NCBI GenBank assembly: GCA_902465425.1
Contig: CABQNA010000082.1
Coordinates: 1-6,873 of the forward strand
From: an uncultured Collinsella sp.
GTDB lineage: Bacteria; Actinomycetota; Coriobacteriia; Coriobacteriales; Coriobacteriaceae
DNA: 6,873 nt
Reading direction: 5' to 3'
Part shown: positions 5,938 to 6,873 of the stretch, piece after piece
Layout: each line of letters opens with the position of its first letter
How positions within the stretch are numbered: the first letter of the stretch is position 1
Position numbers and translations under genes: made by a program
Notes under the pieces: generated by a model
Database searches by the model: none
Seen by the model: only the letters and a program-made list of their open reading frames with translations
What the model was told of the DNA's origin: nothing

Positions 5938-5970
5938 CGAGGCAAGCGAGTCAACTCGGGGCACAAGACA

Positions 5971-5992
5971 GCTAAAAAACCCCGTCCCAAAT
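5971..5992 (-). repeat. M motif, copy 3, inverted
   Basis: Read on the minus strand it is ATTTGGGACGGGG, then TTTTTTAGC, matching the first 22-23 bases of the M copies at 4121 and 4475 but in the opposite orientation. It lies 12 bases left of hairpin H3. On the minus strand it follows folC and H3, and its six-T run could assist termination, but no complementary upstream arm is adjacent. Confidence 0.75.
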
Positions 5993-6004
5993 TGACTGCT
6001 TTTG

Positions 6005-6071
6005 AGTTGCGGTGGAATAGTTCCTGGATGGGCTGCTAAAACCCAAAAACAGGAACTATTTCACCGCAACT
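6005..6071. repeat. 67-bp hairpin element H, copy 3
   Basis: Left arm 6005-6026 and right arm 6050-6071 form a 22-bp stem whose one non-Watson-Crick pair is G/T, with a 23-base loop. The outer stem is AGTTGCGGTGGAATA and the inner stem GTTCCTG, as in copy 1. The total length is again 67 bases. It ends 14 bases before the end of folC and lies in the 3' region of that gene's transcript. Bases after it, GATGAGGGG, resemble those after copy 2. Confidence 0.9.
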
Positions 6072-6085
6072 GATGAGGGGATGGG

Positions 6086-6873
6086 TTAACGCAGCAGGCC
6101 GGCTACTTCGCCGGCTAGGGTGATCGTACCGGCGGCAACGAAGGACTCGCCTGCGGCCTCGAAGGCAGCGAGGGCCTCGGACACACTCGGGTATACGCCT
6201 GCGAGCTTATCGGTGTCCACCAGGGCGGCGAGTTCCTCTGCCGGCAGGGCGCGATCGGAATCGGTCTGGGTCACGACCACGCGGGGGAACGCCGGAACCA
6301 AAACGTCAACGATACCCGCCACGTCCTTATCGGCCAGCGCGGCACACAGCAGCGTGGGGCGATTCTCAACGCACGGATCGATCTCGTCCAGCGCGCTCAC
6401 AAAGTTCTCGCAGCTCTGGGGATTATGGCAGGCGTCGATCAGCTTGAGCGGATCGGTTCCCAGCACATCAAATCGGCCCGGCGTGGGGCAGCCCATAAGC
6501 GACGCATCGAGCTTGTCATGATCGAGCTTGCGATCCAGATACCCCTCGCACAGCATAATCGCGCACGCAGCATTCTGCGGCTGATACGCCGGCTTGACCA
6601 TGTTCGACGTATAGATCGCACGCGGCGTAGTGCAGCTAAACTCAACTGTATCGCCCACGTGCTCCGGCACCTTGGTCGTGGCATGGTTCACCACAAGCGG
6701 CACAATGCCGCACTCGCGACAACGCGCATCCATCACGCGCTGAACACTCGCCTCATGCGTGCCCTCACCCAGTACAACCAGGCGCCCGGGTTTAATGACC
6801 GCAGCCTTCTCCCCCGCAATGGCCTCGAGCGTGTCTCCCAGAATGCGTGTATGGTCGAGTCCGATACCCGTGA
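6086..6873 (-). CDS. folC: Folylpolyglutamate synthase / dihydrofolate synthase (C-terminal part, runs off window)
   Basis: The gene is cut by the right edge; 261 complete codons remain of a protein that is normally about 420-450 residues. FolC adds glutamate to folates and, in many bacteria, also to dihydropteroate, using ATP in the cytosol. The visible part opens with the Mur-ligase-family signature TGIGLDHTRILGDTLEAIA and then GEKAAVIKPG, where the second Ala replaces the usual Gly of EKAG. The C-terminal ligase domain shows DACHNP (6419-6436), where most relatives have DGAHNP, and then CAALADKDV and TQTDSDRALPAEEL, all in the expected order. The frame is open from the TAA at 6086-6088 to the window edge, so an internal GTG near 6736 is not the start. 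The P-loop and start lie outside. It converges with the peptidase gene. Confidence 0.92.
   Translation of the reverse strand, partial: TGIGLDHTRILGDTLEAIAGEKAAVIKPGRLVVLGEGTHEASVQRVMDARCRECGIVPLVVNHATTKVPEHVGDTVEFSCTTPRAIYTSNMVKPAYQPQNAACAIMLCEGYLDRKLDHDKLDASLMGCPTPGRFDVLGTDPLKLIDACHNPQSCENFVSALDEIDPCVENRPTLLCAALADKDVAGIVDVLVPAFPRVVVTQTDSDRALPAEELAALVDTDKLAGVYPSVSEALAAFEAAGESFVAAGTITLAGEVAGLLR

Noticed and set aside
5739..5975. 78-codon plus-strand frame after the peptidase
   Set aside because: It reads through the palindrome, the terminator and element E; no ribosome-binding site or recognisable domain.
4121..6071. Repeats as a CRISPR array
   Set aside because: Copies are few, separated by genes or other elements, without regular spacers or cas genes.

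Overview
The window looks like GC-rich bacterial chromosome from an actinobacterial gut anaerobe. Collinsella or another member of the Coriobacteriia is the best guess. This rests on base composition, codon use, the gene set and the style of the intergenic repeats as I recall them, not on a marker gene. No rRNA, tRNA, transposase gene, phage gene or CRISPR array is visible.

Layout. (1) 59-490, minus strand: a small membrane protein with two zinc ribbons. (2) 491-895: a divergent intergenic region with two imperfect palindromes whose four half-sites sit at exact 40-bp steps, then a 15-bp palindrome that looks like an operator just ahead of the next operon. (3) 896-4118, plus strand: a tight three-gene operon. 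It encodes a GlpA-like FAD dehydrogenase with a BFD-type [2Fe-2S] domain, a pyridine-nucleotide-type FAD oxidoreductase and a DUF1667 cysteine-motif protein. (4) 4119-4646: non-coding and packed with layered repeats. (5) 4647-5735, plus strand: a complete M24 (Xaa-Pro type) metallopeptidase. (6) 5736-6085: a second repeat-packed region between convergent genes, with one convincing intrinsic terminator. (7) 6086-6873, minus strand: the C-terminal 261 codons of folC, running off the right edge.

How the genes work together. The operon at 896-4118 probably forms one redox complex. A substrate such as glycerol 3-phosphate (or another 2-hydroxy acid or polyol phosphate) would be oxidised by the first subunit. 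Electrons would pass through its [2Fe-2S] domain to the second flavoprotein and on to NAD+ or another carrier, with the DUF1667 protein as a small partner. The peptidase and folC are housekeeping genes unrelated to it.

The unusual content is intergenic. A 67-bp hairpin element (H) occurs three times at exactly the same length, with a constant outer stem and an inner stem that differs on both arms in one copy. A second element (E) occurs twice with a shared core but unrelated terminal inverted repeats. A third motif (M, ATTTGGGACGGGG...TTTTAGC) accompanies the H copies. I see no complete new enzymatic or defence system; the repeat families are the best lead.
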